Below are positions 14,424-28,171 of a stretch of DNA of 64,000 nt, piece after piece; within the stretch, counting starts at the first letter, position 1, and each line of letters begins with the position of its first letter. Below the pieces are notes generated by a model that searched no databases, had not been told where the DNA came from, and saw only the letters and a program-made list of their open reading frames with translations. Made by a program: the position numbers and the translations under genes. This stretch comes from Dirofilaria immitis (taxonomy: Eukaryota; Nematoda; Chromadorea; Rhabditida; Onchocercidae), in the NCBI GenBank assembly GCA_024305405.1, contig JAKNDB010000108.1, positions 310,001 to 374,000 of the forward strand. The letters run 5' to 3'.

Positions 14424-15043
14424 TGAAAAAAAAATAACAATTACATAATTCTTTGAATAAAAAAAAAATGAATAATTAATATATCAATCAAAAAATAAAA
14501 AAGTTGAAAGAATCACAAATAATTAAATTTCTAAAATATTTTAATAAATTCAATTAAAAGTTTATAATTTAATAAAAGAATAAATAAATAAATAAACAAA
14601 TACATACTTATTTGGATAAATATAAAATTTTTTTCATTGAAAAACTATAAAATATTTGAAAAAATAAAAAAAAACAAATTAACAAATGGATAATTTAGAA
14701 GGAAGAATTTCTTTTTTTTTTAAAAAAAAGAACGAATTAAATTAGTAGATTTTGTTAATTTTGTTCAAATTTTATTTAAGAAAAAAAAGTGATAATAAAT
14801 CAAATTTGAATAGAGAAAATGAAATATTCATATTATTCATACTACTGATAAAAATTTGAAAGATATACATTTTCAATGATAAATAGAGTAGGAAAATTTT
14901 TTTGTTTGAAAATTAAATTCTGAATTATTCTATTCTCCTAATTATTTATTCCTATAATTTATGATAATGAATAACAGAAATTATTCCAATCATTGTGAAC
15001 ATATTGTCTTGACAAATATGATAAATATCGATGACCAAAAATG

Positions 15044-15063
15044 ATATATATATATATATATAT
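15044..15063. repeat. (TA)n microsatellite
   Basis: Uninterrupted TA dinucleotides, about ten units. Confidence 0.95.
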
Positions 15064-15812
15064 GTTATTTCGTATTTTTATAACTTATATAATTTAATTC
15101 ATTCATTAGTTTAAGATATCATTATCAATAGTAAATTATTATATGAATAAGAATATATGAAACAAAGTTATATGAAATAGATTAACTTAATTTATAAATA
15201 AAATACGAAATCAATAAATCAACAAATTATAATTATAATAGAATGGAATTCGTGTTGAATCATTTTATAACGAAATAACATCCTTGTTAAAATGGTTCGT
15301 TCGCTTAATTTCAAACGTAACAATGATAATAGCAACTGCTCAAGATTTGCTTAAAAGCAAGTCGAATATAATCTTGCAGTTCATCCTTTTCCTTTTTTTT
15401 TCTTTTCCTTTTTTTCGCTTCTCCCTCTTTTTTTTCAAATTTAAAATTTATTGAAATGAAATGAAATAGACTATGATGAGAGAATTGGAGAAAAAAGATG
15501 AAAAAATGGATCAAAGAGTTTTATCTAATTCGAACAACAAATGACGCATTTTTATTTTTTTGAAAAAATAAATAAAAAAAAAAGAAATTTTTTTTTTTAT
15601 TTATTATTCTTAAAAGAAAATGTCAAATTTTTGCATTCAAAGTAATTGTTGAGGCAAAATAATTTTATTTAATTTTGAAATTCATTCAATAAGTGTAAGC
15701 TTATAAACTTATCGATTAATTAATTAATTAGTTAATTAATCCTTTCTCTTTCTTTTTTTTTTTCCTTCATTCCTATTCTTTCACTTCTAATCCAATGTTA
15801 TAAAACATTTAA

Positions 15813-15832
15813 ACATATATATATATATATAT

Positions 15833-15864
<32 letters not shown>

Positions 15865-15929
15865 CATATACACACACATACATATACATACACACACATA
15901 CACGCATATATATATATATATATATATAT
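15813..15929. repeat. Compound (TA)n(CA)n(TA)n microsatellite
   Basis: A TA run, then an interrupted CA run with TACA variants, then another TA run. An open frame across it translates to Cys/Val/Tyr/Ile repeats and is not a gene. Confidence 0.95.
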
Positions 15930-16094
15930 GAAGACAGAAATAAAATGAAATAATTTTTACGATTGTTGTTGTTGGAATGATTCGAAATTTTCTCTCTATG
16001 CAGCTTCTCTTCCTCTTTCTCTTAGCAATTGTGTAAATTTTTGTTAACAATTAATTTGTAGAAATGAATTATTTGTTAGCAACAATGAAGAATT

Positions 16095-16168
16095 ATACAT
16101 ACACACATACATACACACACATATAAACACACACACATACACACACACACATATATATATATATATAC
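16095..16168. repeat. Interrupted (CA)n/(TA)n microsatellite
   Basis: CA-rich tract with TACA interruptions ending in a TA run. It has the same composition as the tract 200 bp upstream, so the two may be copies of one expanded block. Confidence 0.9.
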
Positions 16169-16307
16169 ATAGCAAACAATAAGTTAAAATAATAAACTAA
16201 AAAATTGTTAATTAATTCTTACACAAAATAAACTTCGTTGTTATATGTTTCTTTTTTTTTAGAAAGAAATTTAGCATTTTTTATTTCCCTTTTCTTTTCT
16301 CTTTCTC

Positions 16308-16310
<3 letters not shown>

Positions 16311-16339
<29 letters not shown>
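16311..16339. repeat. (CT)n microsatellite
   Basis: Uninterrupted CT dinucleotides, about 14 units, in the intergenic region upstream of the BPI-family gene. Confidence 0.95.
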
Positions 16340-16344
<5 letters not shown>

Positions 16345-17713
16345 CGGTTCCCTTCATCTTATCCCTTTTCTTGTCTTTAAAATTAAACGTTGTTTCATCA
16401 GAATTTGAAACAAGCAATTGTATTGGAATGAAAGAACAATTTGATACTGTAACATTTATTGATTTTATCAATGATAATTTCATTTAACGTATACTGAATT
16501 ATCACAATAATTGATTCAATCATTTGATCGCATCATCTTTCAGATATGATAAAAATGGGAGAGAAGGCAAGGAGAATAGCGATAAAAGTCGGGACACAAT
16601 ACGAGAGGCAGGAGAAAAGTTGGAAAAGGTTGATTCAATATTGTAAAAAGAAGATTCATATGATATTGCATGATATTAAAATTATTTATTTAATTATCAG
16701 ATAAAAATTCTCGCGTATTAATCTATCTATTAGATTAAGATTATCATTTTATTGTTTCTAAAATATTGAAAAATTAATCTTATCAATATGCTTTTTACAA
16801 TATGCTTAAATTGGAATTCATATGGATCAGATATGTTGAAAGAGCGAATAAATTAAATTTGATGGAATTTTTTAATGCATTTGAAAATTGATATGATATA
16901 ATTATATTTGTTTAAATATGCATGTATATGTATGTAGTATGATTAAAATATTACAATTCATAATTCGATTTATCATTATTTTCAACATATTAAATGCATT
17001 TAATTGAACAAAATCATTGAATTATTCAAGATTACATACATGATGATGAATGTTATTGTCGAAATATTGATAATAATGATAATCATAAGTAGTGATGAGT
17101 GATAATGAGAACAATAACTTAAATCATTTGTTGATCATTAATTCATAAATAATCAAACGCTATGACATAGGAAACAAAATCCTTTTCAAATCTTCTGTTC
17201 TCGTTTTAGAAATGAAGAATAGAGCAAATGAATGTATATAATATAGGGATAGCGGAAGATTTTGGCACAACAGGAAAACAAGTTAGCGCAATCTTTATAA
17301 TGTTTGTAAAATTTTCGGAGATGATCATCAGTAAAATTACTAAAGGTAACTAACTACTTGATATCTGGATAACAGCGACAAATGATAATAAGGATGAGAA
17401 TGCGACAACTGCGACAACAATAACGACGGATGATCGTGGTAGGCAAAATTTCTCGCATGCCTTGTCAGTATCTATCGTTACATTCATCAAGAGTAAAACC
17501 AATTCATTTCATTTCTATTCCTTTTTTTTTTTTAATTTTTCTACCTCTTCCTCTTTCATCCTTTTTTAAAAAATTAAAAGAATTTAATTGTTCAGTGAGG
17601 AAATTGTCAAAAAAACAATATATCTTTTCAATTATAGTTTGAAATCAATTGAGTTGATCGAGATCATTCAAGTTGAAAAATCAGGAAAAAAAAGAAGGGC
17701 CATCATTTGACCT

Positions 17714-20700
17714 ATGACTTGTCATCATTCATTTATAATCTTTCAATTAGTAGAATTTCTACTTCTACTAATAGCAGAAAGTCGTATTATCTTCGAAAAA
17801 CCATCAAATTGGAATAATGCACCAGGTGATTTTTTTGTTTTCTTCTTCTTCTTTTTTAGCATATTTTTCAAATCAAAATTATAATTATATTTAAACAAAA
17901 GATCAAAAAACCAAAAGATTTTGATATTTTCTTCTTTTTATTTCTATTTTTGGTATTTTAATAATATTATAAAAATATTCTAAAAGATATATTATAAAAT
18001 GATTGATTAGATCAAAAATTTTTCGATCAGATTTAATATGATCTATAATAACTATATCATTTTTTAAATTTATTAACATATTTTAATGAAATTTATTTAT
18101 TTTTATTTCCTCCATATAATATGTTTTATTTAATTATAAACTTTTGCTTGAAATTTTAATAATAAAAATTTTATATTAAGTTGTCAAAAGTTAAAAAGTG
18201 TAAGTTTGAAAGTATTCACATTGATGTTGAAATTTTCTACAATTCATTTTTAATTATTCCTAACAAATTTCACTTTCGTAATTCAATTTTACGTATATTT
18301 TTTGCTAAAATTTTACAATAAATTGACATTTCCAAGGCTTAAATTTAATTTTGCCTTAAAATTAATCAAACAAATTTTAAACAAAAAAAAAACGGACGCA
18401 ATAGAAATTATAAATTTCTGCCGATGAATTCGTGAAAATTGAATGTAAAGCGATCACTTTTTTTGTTGCTAAATTTATGTTTTAGGATTTGACGGCCATT
18501 TTTTTTTCTTCTAATTAATTCAAACTTTTCATTTGTTTGGTTGATTTGTTAATTTGTTATTTTAATCTTTAATAAATTGTTAAAATTAAAATTTTAGGTT
18601 GGCCAGCAGTAAAAATTCGACTAACAAAACGTGGTGTAGAACATGTGAAACAGGTTGGAGTGAAAATTTTAAATGAGGAAATTGCACAATTAAGTGGATT
18701 TCAAACGTTACATTCCTTCTCTGAGCAAGGTTAAAAAGTTTTTTTTTTTAATTTTTATCAATTTTTTAAATTATCAAATTTATAATATTTCCTCTTATTC
18801 TCTAATTATTTCTCGACCTTTTTTAAAAAATATCTCATTGTTGAAATTGAATAAAGCAAAATGTTTACTATTTTAAAATAAATATTTGTTTGATTATAAT
18901 AAAAATAAACTTTTAGGTGTAACAGGACGAGTTCAATTATATGATGTCAATGTATTACGTTATTCACCACCGCGATATACATCCGTTGAATTTGTTCCAC
19001 CATCCTATATTATCTTTCAAATGGATCGCATGGATATTGCGTAAGATTTCTTTCTTTTTTTTCTTCCTTTTTCTTTTTTATCTGTTACAATTTAATTTAC
19101 AAACAACGAATAATGATATAATCGATAATTATATTTATATACATACTTATTATTATCAATATATTTTATAATAACTTAATATAAAATAACTATAAAAAAC
19201 TTTCTAGAATAATTTAAAATTCGATAATTTAATTAAATCTTTAAATTATTGGACAATGTTTATGAATATTTAGTAAAATTTTTATAGATTTAAGAAGCTA
19301 ACTTGGATTTAATTCCAAGTAAAATTTCCACAATAACTAACACTAATTTATCCTGTATAACGTTATAACTGTTTAGAGTAAGATATAAATAATTTATAAT
19401 AGATATGAAATAATTTCAGTTTAGCTGGACGATTTGCCGGAACGGTAGCATTGATTCCAGTAACCGGTTCCGTAACTGGTGATCTACGTCAAATGAGCGT
19501 CCGATTACAGACGAAATTTAGCAAAGCTGTAAATGGTTTCATAGAAGTGAAGGTAGTTAATTTAATGATGATTTCTAAAATAACAAAGATGAAAGCTTCG
19601 GAATGGCGGCCTAAATGAACGGAACCGGAACGGTAGCATTGATATCAATCGGTAAACCGATTCCGTAATTGGTAATTTAGATAGGCAAAAATAAGATAAA
19701 ATAAATCTATGTATGTACGATATTTCCATCCTTTCTCTCTTCCACTTTTTAATTTATAATTTCATTTCAGGTTGTTGGCTGCTCTACTGTTGTTCATTAT
19801 AGTCATTTTTCTATAAGTGCTAATGGTGCATTAAATGGTTTCGTAAAAATGATTGAGGTATGACATAGTTTATTCATACCGTAATCCTACGAACTATCGT
19901 ATACTAAATGTAGTAGGCTATGTGTATACTTATCTTATTTTTATTAATGGATATGTATTTTAATTTCTTTGATTAAAATTTAAAAGTTTATTGAATTAAA
20001 AGATCGAAAAAGAAACATAAATATTTCGTTAATAAATCGATCTTCATTTTTATCTATTATTTTTATCAAAAAATCAAATCAGTCTTTTATGAAAAAGTCA
20101 TTTCAATGATATAATTAATTGACAAGTGATAATAAACTTTTATCTTTAAACATTACATTTTTATTATATTTATTATTATATCTTTTTTATATAATCATCT
20201 TCTGGTAGGTATAAATGAATTCATTGATAAAATCAATCATTGATAAATCTAATTTTTTTCTTATATTTATTATTCCTATAATACTTATCAGTTGTAGGCA
20301 AGAATAAATGAAGTAATCAGGAAAAAAATTCCAAATGTTTTTTGTAATAGTTTACAACGAATTATCGAAGATAGCTCACCACGTCTTTTTCGGGTAATAT
20401 TTTATAAATTATTCCGAAATACTTTTTTTTTCGTTTTATTTCTTCTATAATTAAAATGATGGCAATTTGAATTTAGGATGGCAAATAGCAATAATTTCAT
20501 TTTAAAATGAACCATTTCAATAGATTAAAATTTAAGTGCCTTTTTTTAGAATTCGCCCAATATTTTATAAAAAAAATTAGATCCAATTGATTATAAAATT
20601 TCCTCACATGTTTGCATGATTTTTTTATATATGATTTTCAAAAATAACAATTTATTTGAATATTTTGAAAATTTGATAGGAGAAGTAAATTTATGACGAA

Positions 20701-22981
20701 ATTCAAATCGTTTATTAACAAATTTTATAATAATTTAGAAGATGATAAATTATGATAATATGATGATAATTTGAGTTTAAAAATACGAAGCTAAAATATT
20801 AAATGTTAATGTCTTTTACAGCGTTTAGCATTTACAAATTTGACTGATCAATTTCATTCGATTAATTTGGTTGATAATATGATTATCAACAAACTTTTTC
20901 GCCGTCTCACTAAAGGCTTATACATCGATAATCGTAATATTGCAAATCCGGTTATTACATCCGATTACTTTGAAACACAACAAAAAGGTTGTACAATTTT
21001 TTAATCCAATAATTATAATTTTCAAATTTGTTCGAATAAGTTTGTAATGTAAAATTTTAAAAATAATAGCTTTTATTAATTTCTTTTAAAATTAAATTAA
21101 TATTTGTTTAGAAATCTATTCGATAACAAAGATTTATCGTTGAAAATAGAAAAATAAAGATAAAAATTTTTACTATAAAAATTTAATGCTTATATAATTT
21201 TTTGATTAGATAATTTAGAGGAAATTTTGAGGTGAAATTAGATATGAAAATGATTATCGTCCAACACCGTTCAATCCTCCCCAATGCGTACCGGAAATAA
21301 TTCATCTCGAATGTTATACTTTTATGCCTCAGAATATTTGTTCAACTCACTTCTTTATCATGCCTATGAAAGTGATCGTATGATTGTTGAGGTAAACTTA
21401 AATTTAAATAAAAATCGAAATTTCCATTAAAATTCAAATTTGTTTATTAATTCAATTATTTTATAATAAATAGGTTGATGAAAATAATTTACCACCTCAA
21501 TATCAATCAATCGTTCGAACAAGTTGTGAAAATTCGCAAAGTGTTAGTCGAAGTTTTGTATCGTCTCTATGTTTGGGTATGTTGATACCGGAAGTAGCTC
21601 TTCGTTATCCCAATTTATCATCATCATTTGTGTTATTACCACATCAAATTCCAGAATTTCGCTTTTCTCGAGATACAGGCTCGATTGATTTAAAAGTTCG
21701 TTTATTTCATTTTTTTTTAGTCATTTAATTTATTTCTTATATTTAGCATAACATAACTTACTAAATATTTCCTTAACAATTTAATTTAATTTAAATATTA
21801 TGGAAATATGAAACAAACTTAAATGGAATATTTGATGTGGAATTGAAATTTCAAATGAAATTAACTGGAACGAATTTGTAAATTAAATTTAATTATTCTA
21901 GGTCGCATATTGACATATATAAATGATAATGGACGAAAAAAGCAAATTATGGTGAGTACAGCAGACCTTCAGGCTGATTTTCGCTTACTTGTTGAAGATG
22001 AAAAATTTGCCGCAGCTTTGAAAATCAACAAATTTGATATAAGGTAATAAAAACTTCCTTCCTTTTGAAAAAAAATTTTTAACAAACTCTAAAGTTTTTC
22101 TAATTATAGTTCGGTAGTTGTTTGAAAATATCAAGAATACCTATTCATCATTTCAGTGCAATAATATTTGATCGAATGTTTTTAATAGTCACATATCTAT
22201 TTTAAGTATAAATAGAAAAATGATGATAATAATATCTAAAAGGAATATTTAATTTCAGGTTGCATCGCAGTGCTATTAAAGGACTTAATGGTAATTCAAT
22301 CACACAGCTTGCTCCACTTGCTAAAACATTTCTTGGATCTCAGCTTGTTAAAGCATTGAGAAAAGGTATCCCATTCCCGTTAAAGGTTAGTTTATATTTG
22401 ATGAAGCATTCTAAATTTCTTTAAACTTTTTATTCAGTAATACTTGGAACCTCATAAGTTTATTTAACATGATAGTAATTTTGTTTTTTAAACGATAACT
22501 TATTTAGAATAAAAGTTTTGATGATAATTGATGAATAATACTTGATTAAACTTGTTGACAAAAATTCATACTTTACATTTATAAATTACATCACATCATT
22601 CGCAAATACTCCCGTATTACATTTATATCTCAAAACAAAGAAAAAAAAAAAGATTAATCATTTCGAAGCGTTATCGAAGTGATAAAATTTAAATTTGTCA
22701 TTAATTTAAAATGTTCTAATATCATCGAGAAAAGAAGAAAGAAAAAGAAAAGTTACGATAGATTATTAATTTATCGAGAATTTGATTTATTGAAGAAACA
22801 CTTTTCTTCAGATATTTCATCATTTTTCTTTTAGGATTCAATTGAATTCATTAATCCAGAATTAATTATTCGTGATAAATACGTAGAAATTGCTACCGAT
22901 TTCCGCTTAGGCGAACAAAAATTACGCGACGAAGTTCAAAAGCATTTTCTTCAGTATTTCAAAATTGAATGTATAGGATAA
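17714..22981 (+). CDS. Secreted BPI/LBP/CETP-family lipid-binding protein
   Basis: Predicted extracellular protein of the bactericidal permeability-increasing/lipopolysaccharide-binding family, boomerang-shaped lipid binders. Exons: 17714-17825 (signal peptide with a VEFLLLLIAES core), 18598-18729, 18917-19040, 19420-19552, 19771-19857, 20298-20393, 20822-20987, 21232-21391, 21474-21695, 21902-22043, 22259-22385, 22835-22981. The second exon opens with GWPAVKIRLTKRGVEHVKQV, the usual start of the first BPI barrel. Cys in VVGCSTV and in NVFCNSL probably form the conserved N-barrel disulfide. The second barrel begins near MLYFYASEYLFNSLLYHAYE. Summed exons are two bases short of a whole frame, matching contractions at a C run (21279-21282) and probably an A run (21692-21695). 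Restored length is about 549 residues, slightly longer than mammalian BPI. The ligand is unknown; a lipid or immune role is family inference only. Confidence 0.87.
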
Positions 22982-23116
22982 TCGTTTTTTTTTTTTTTTC
23001 CTTTTAAATATATATTAATTATGACAACAATTCCTGATCGATCATCCATCATATTTTCAATTAAATTTCTCGTTTTTTTTTCTTTTCATTTCTTCGTTTT
23101 TTTTTTCGTGTTTTCT

Positions 23117-23122
23117 AATAAA
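23117..23122 (+). terminator. Candidate polyadenylation signal of the BPI gene
   Basis: AATAAA about 136 nt after the stop codon, following T-rich sequence. Confidence 0.45.
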
Positions 23123-25369
23123 AATTTTAAATATTTCAAGAAGGCTAGTTTGTTTCATAGTTTCGTAATATATTTAGAATGAAAAATCAAAGATTGCAAA
23201 AACTCTAAGATTTTTGAAAATATCAATCATTTAAAAAAAAAAAAAAAAAAGTGATATTTTGTCTCCATTATGATTGAAAAATGAAAATTCAAATATTTAA
23301 AATAGCGTTTCTTTTTCGAGAAATTTTAGAAATCATATATTATCATTTGAATGTATTCAATATACATAACGAATTAATCAATTTTAATCCTAATCCCGAA
23401 TACAGTAGGAATAATTTTAAAATTTTTGAAAATAATATAATATGAATGAAATAACATAAATAATTGATTATTTTTTTATGTTTGAATTTGTTTTATTCTG
23501 TTTGTTATAATTTAATACAAATAAATTCGAATATGTTATAAGAATTGTTAAATTAATATTTCATATTGCTTGCTGATTATTAATAAAATTGAAAAACAAA
23601 TTCATGCTATGCTCATATTGCATTATTGAAAGAATAAATTATCATCGATTGATAATATCATACATCAATTGATATTGTTGATCTTAAATAATTCTATCAT
23701 ATTTTTTTATTATAGACTTTTTTTTACTTCCTTGTCTTTTTTGTTCAACTACTTTATAAATTATAAAAAGTTGATCGGTAGAGAATTTCAACTTACAAAT
23801 TTATTTTTAAACTTTATGATAAATGATTAGCTGATAATATTATATGATGCTATATACTTTTATAAATTTTCTAGATTTAATATGAAGCTAATATTTAATG
23901 TATCATAATTTATCATTGCTAATCATTTACAATAATTATTTTTTAAAATATCATATTAAAAGATTAGAGATTTTGAAAAAATTTAACTACTGGTTAAAAA
24001 AAATAAAAACTTATCAAAATCGGAAAAAAATTGAATGTTTTATAATAGGCTTATTAAAAATTAATTTTATAATAAATAATAATATCATAAAATATTAGCA
24101 CTTCGTATGAAGTATTCAGAATGATGATATAGATTGAATCGTAATATCATGAAATATATTCTCATCAAAAATATTGCAAAGAAGTAAAATTAAAAATATA
24201 ACAAAACAATCACAAAATATCCAATAGCTTTAAAATTACTTCAACATTTTCAGGTCATACATATATCATTTTAAATAAAAGAAAAAAAACTACGCTACCA
24301 CTTTTATAGGAAAATATTCGGACTATTTAATTAATTAATATTTGTTTTAAAGTAAATTCTTTCATCATTGCTGTGACAAATAATAAGAAAATTTGATAAT
24401 TGAAATCCTTTTTTGAAAAACAAATTCTGTAAAATAATCATACCAATCAAATGGGAATTTTCTTTACATTGCAAAAGAATATTATAATGATAAATTGCAT
24501 AAAACTTGTACATTTGAAAGCAAAATGTTGTGTAGGATTTTTAATGGCGTTGTAATTAAACAATTCTTTTCATTTTCTCTCATTATCATCATCATATCAA
24601 ATTGACATCAAAAACAGTAGAAGGAAAAAGTATTTAAATATTCGGTACAATCATCATCAAGCACAGAGATATGCAGAACTGACTTTTGAAACTTGTTTAA
24701 TGAACTTGTTCGACAGATTAATGTTTTATCGTCAATTGAAACATTACGTTAATTATTCTCTCCCATCTTTTAAGAACTTTTAGATTTCCATTTCCTTTTT
24801 TCGAATATGTCTTCCCGTAATTAGCTTTCACTAAACAAGTTCCAAAGTGATGTCAAAATATGTAACAGAATCTTCCTCGTATAGAAATGTTACAATAAAT
24901 TGTCAAAATTTACCCAAAATTCCAAACATAACAAAATATAACAATATCAGCCATAAAAGAAAGCATTATAAAATATCGAACATATTTAAGGACATTAAGT
25001 AACGTAAATAAGATTACGTAATTACGTGAAGATCCACAAACTCTACCAAAATATTGAACCATATCTCCCACTTCAATTATTTCGAACATTTTTTTAACGG
25101 AGAAAACATGAAAAAATATTTGAAACTCTAATGGATATTGTTTATTAAAAATACAAGTAGAACAACCTAGAGGCTAACAAAGAAAAAAATCATATGAATA
25201 TTTGTCGTGTTTTATCAAATTTCATGCATTAATATTAAAAGCATACAAAAGGAATTATCAACTCCAAGTAAATATAGGAACGAAAAATATACAATAAAAG
25301 CTTTCATGTATCCTCATTGTTATATATATAATGAATGAGTAAATAAATGATGTTAGAAAAAATCACAAA

Positions 25370-25375
25370 TTTATT
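25370..25375 (-). terminator. Candidate polyadenylation signal of TIP41
   Basis: TTTATT on the plus strand is AATAAA on the minus strand, ten bases after the TIP41 stop codon. This implies a very short 3' untranslated region. Confidence 0.55.
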
Positions 25376-25385
25376 AAAAATAGTA

Positions 25386-27299
25386 TCATAATGGAATTAA
25401 TTTGGTCATTTCTTCTTCCACAGTTGGCAAGTCATCGTAAATTACATCTGGATTTAATACATTGCTTCGTATCTAAATATGGGAAGATTAAAGCAACAGC
25501 GAAATTCATATGTAAAAATGACTACAGGGAAAAATAAATTATAAAAAGTCTGCCACGAATCAACGTCATCTTTTCAATCGATGCTTCTTTATGATAGCAG
25601 GTAATGTTTTTCCTCTTTAAAGAGCAGTTAAAAAGTTAATCTCAAGAGAAAAAAACCCTTAGTTTTCAAAACTTCAATTTTTTCGAAATTCTTTCATTTG
25701 AGAAGAAATACCAAAGGTGACGCATTGGCCAATTTCACTTCTCGACGTGTCCATTGCCTCAAAAACGTATCGGAATTCAGCTCCTTATAAAGCCTTGTGT
25801 CACAAATACGCACCAAAACACCATCGATTCGAAGATAGAAACGACACAGTAGAAATAAACAAGTTGGCATTGCTCGCAAACGTATGCTCATCTGAAAGAT
25901 GTATATCCAAGAAATACTGCTCAAATTTACTTAAAACACGATATTAATAGATGGAGGCAGAAATGTATGCGTGATGATTTCCCAAATAATGCTGAAAATT
26001 AAAGCTAAATACTAGCCAGAATATTTCATCCGTTGCTTTTTAGAAATTAGGGCATAACGGAATGTTTTCGACTTTCAGAAAAAAGTACAGCTGACATACC
26101 TCAGAACATCCATAATCAGCTAATTCATCTTCGTATAATGTCAGCTGTGAATAAAAACTAATCGGGTCACGACGTTTCAGTTTTTCAATTGAAATCGCTT
26201 CATTAGTTGGTACTACCTGGAATGAATTCATAAATTTTTTTCATTTACTGAAACAAAAATCCAGTAAATCGACTTGAAAAATATGCTGGAAACTTTTGGA
26301 TCACTTAAGACGGAAAACTGGAAAAAGATCACACAATTAAAAGGAAAATACCGTGTAACCTTCCACAGTCCCTTTGTAATGACTTGTGTAGGTCCAATCG
26401 AATGGTCGACTACCTCGTCGAAAATAATTCACATCACCTCTCGACTGTTGCCACTTCTTGCTTGGTCCAATCTTTTAACGGAAACTGGTGAATTACACAT
26501 CACGAATTGGAAGTTTTATTTCATGCTAATTACATTTCCACTATCTACGATATGCTCAGATTGTTAATCATAATGTACCATAAATAACCTGGTAAGGTAG
26601 ATTAAATAAAATGATGTCCTGTCAATAACTTAGTCCAACTTAATGCGCAACAACATTTGAATGTGTAAGATCAAAGAGAAAGAACTAAAATGAGTGATCG
26701 TACAGTTAAAATGATCGCAGTGAAATCCAATGCAATAAAACATATAAATCCACAAAGAAAATCAATATTTCAGAAATTACTTCAAGCTTACCTCCACATT
26801 AGGATATGAAGTAGCGTCAACTGCTTTCAAGGCATCCAAGGCATTAAAACTGATTCGCAATTCTGGCTCATCTGGATATGTGATAACTACCGAATTATTC
26901 GGGAATATCATTTCCGGTAAGTGTGGTAACTTTAAAACACGAGTATATTCGCAAACCTAAATTAAAAAAAAAGTCGTTTTAACTTACTTTCATGCTTCTA
27001 TCAATGGCAAATAAAATAGTACAACCTGGCACTGTTCCCAATTGTTATTCGTTTCCGGATGATGGCATTGTGACGAAAGGATGTGATCGCGAGTAACAGT
27101 AACAGAAACATCACCGAAGGCAAATTCTTCCTGCAAACAAATCATTCTTAGAATATCATCATTAAACATAAATGTACCCCATTTTTCGTCAAATGCTGCA
27201 ACAAACCTTAACTGCAGTGCCTTCCATCGCTTTGATTAATTTATCAGCTACATTTGACCCACCATGCATACGAATTCGTTGTCCCTGTTTAGAATCCAT
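25386..27299 (-). CDS. TIPRL: TIP41-like protein (TIPRL), PP2A-family phosphatase regulator
   Basis: Cytosolic regulator that in yeast and animals binds catalytic subunits of PP2A-type phosphatases and acts in TOR and stress signalling (family knowledge). Seven exons: 27207-27299, 27026-27130, 26792-26956, 26352-26471, 26100-26216, 25712-25891, 25386-25472. They sum to 867 nt with a continuous frame, 288 residues against about 270 in mammals. Hallmarks in order: LPEMIFPNNSV, then RISFNALDALKAVD, KKWQQSR, FDWTYTSHYKGTVEGY, ISIEKLKRRDPISF, LYEDELADYG, and RFYLRIDGVLVRICDTRLY. The acceptor before KKWQQSR (AAAAG) is weak; the rest are ordinary. The start at 27299 gives MDSKQGQRIRMHG and lies 32 nt after a likely trans-splice acceptor. 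It lies downstream of BAG6 on the same strand. Confidence 0.93.
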
Positions 27300-28171
27300 A
27301 ATGTGAGTAGTCTGAACAGCGTTAAATTTTACTGCAATAAACTTATCAATTCTGATATATCAACTTATACATGAGCATAAAGTCCCTGGGATCAATAATA
27401 TAGGTGCAAATTTTCTCCACAATCTTGGAACTGTTCTGAAAGGTGGCAAAAATACAATCTCAGTGATAGAAGTTGAAATAATCATGCTTCTCATCTATTT
27501 CCAATGTGGTGTAATAAAGTCCAGGGAAAACAGCTCTTTGAATGAAAGAGCGCGGAAATTGTAAAAGTTTAAATGTGAAGGAATGATTGTGGGCAGGAAA
27601 AGCACTAGCTATTCTAAAGTATAACTTTGCGCTGTAACGACTGCTTCATTTACTCCTGTTTGTGAATTCCGAATGTACACATTGAAATAAAATCTTTTTT
27701 CATTAATTAATCAATTAATCATTTTCATGACCATCATCAAGCAGAAAAAATTGTAGCAATAATGCGCATATATGATTAGTAAGAAAATATAATTGAGGCA
27801 TTCCTCTCACGAAAGAAATAAATCCAGTAAAATGAAATCAGCATATTTTTAATAAATAAAAATATCACTAATTATGATTATTTGAGCTCAGCACAAAAAC
27901 GAGACTAAAAAGACTCAATTATTGTGCATGCATTTCTTTTGTTTTCTAGAACTCTGTAATTCCTATTTTTGTTTCTTAAATATTATTTTTTCATTTCCTA
28001 AATTAATCATATTTTTTTCCATTTCCTAAACAAATCATATTCATATCAAACACAGATGGTGAACAAAAGAGAGAATACAAATAGGAAGAAATCTGTTACA
28101 GGGAAGCAAAATGTATTCGATCAAAATTCACAGAAATAGAAGAGTGATATGCTCCCCGCCCTTTTCGCTGA
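27300..28171. other. Spacer between BAG6 and TIP41
   Basis: 872 bp separating two genes on the minus strand. No exon was recognised, and no AATAAA was seen downstream of the BAG6 stop codon on the minus strand. The spacing is long for a tight operon but not excluded for filarial polycistrons. Confidence 0.5.
27332..27333 (-). other. Candidate trans-splice acceptor of TIP41
   Basis: TTTATTGCAG on the minus strand, 32 nt upstream of the ATG, with no matching upstream exon. It fits spliced-leader addition to a downstream or stand-alone gene. Confidence 0.5.

Larger units (their letters stand above)
14424..17713. other. Intergenic region between divergent myosin and BPI genes
   Basis: About 3.3 kb between two head-to-head genes, so it should hold both promoters. 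It contains TA, CA and CT microsatellites and AT-rich unique DNA. The open frames here are low-complexity and were not accepted as genes. Confidence 0.6.
22982..25385. other. Intergenic region between convergent BPI and TIP41 genes
   Basis: About 2.4 kb between two genes that end towards each other. It is very AT-rich, contains the two polyadenylation signals, and has no exon-like block on either strand. Confidence 0.6.

Noticed and set aside
15311..15514. 67-codon minus-strand frame rich in Lys and Phe
   Set aside because: Low-complexity translation of T-rich DNA, no family match, no splice context.
15787..16050. 87-codon minus-strand frame with Cys/Val/Tyr/Ile repeats
   Set aside because: It is a translation of the CA/TA microsatellite.
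26274..26567. 97-codon plus-strand frame
   Set aside because: Antisense shadow of TIP41 exon 4, whose minus-strand frame encodes FDWTYTSHYKGT.
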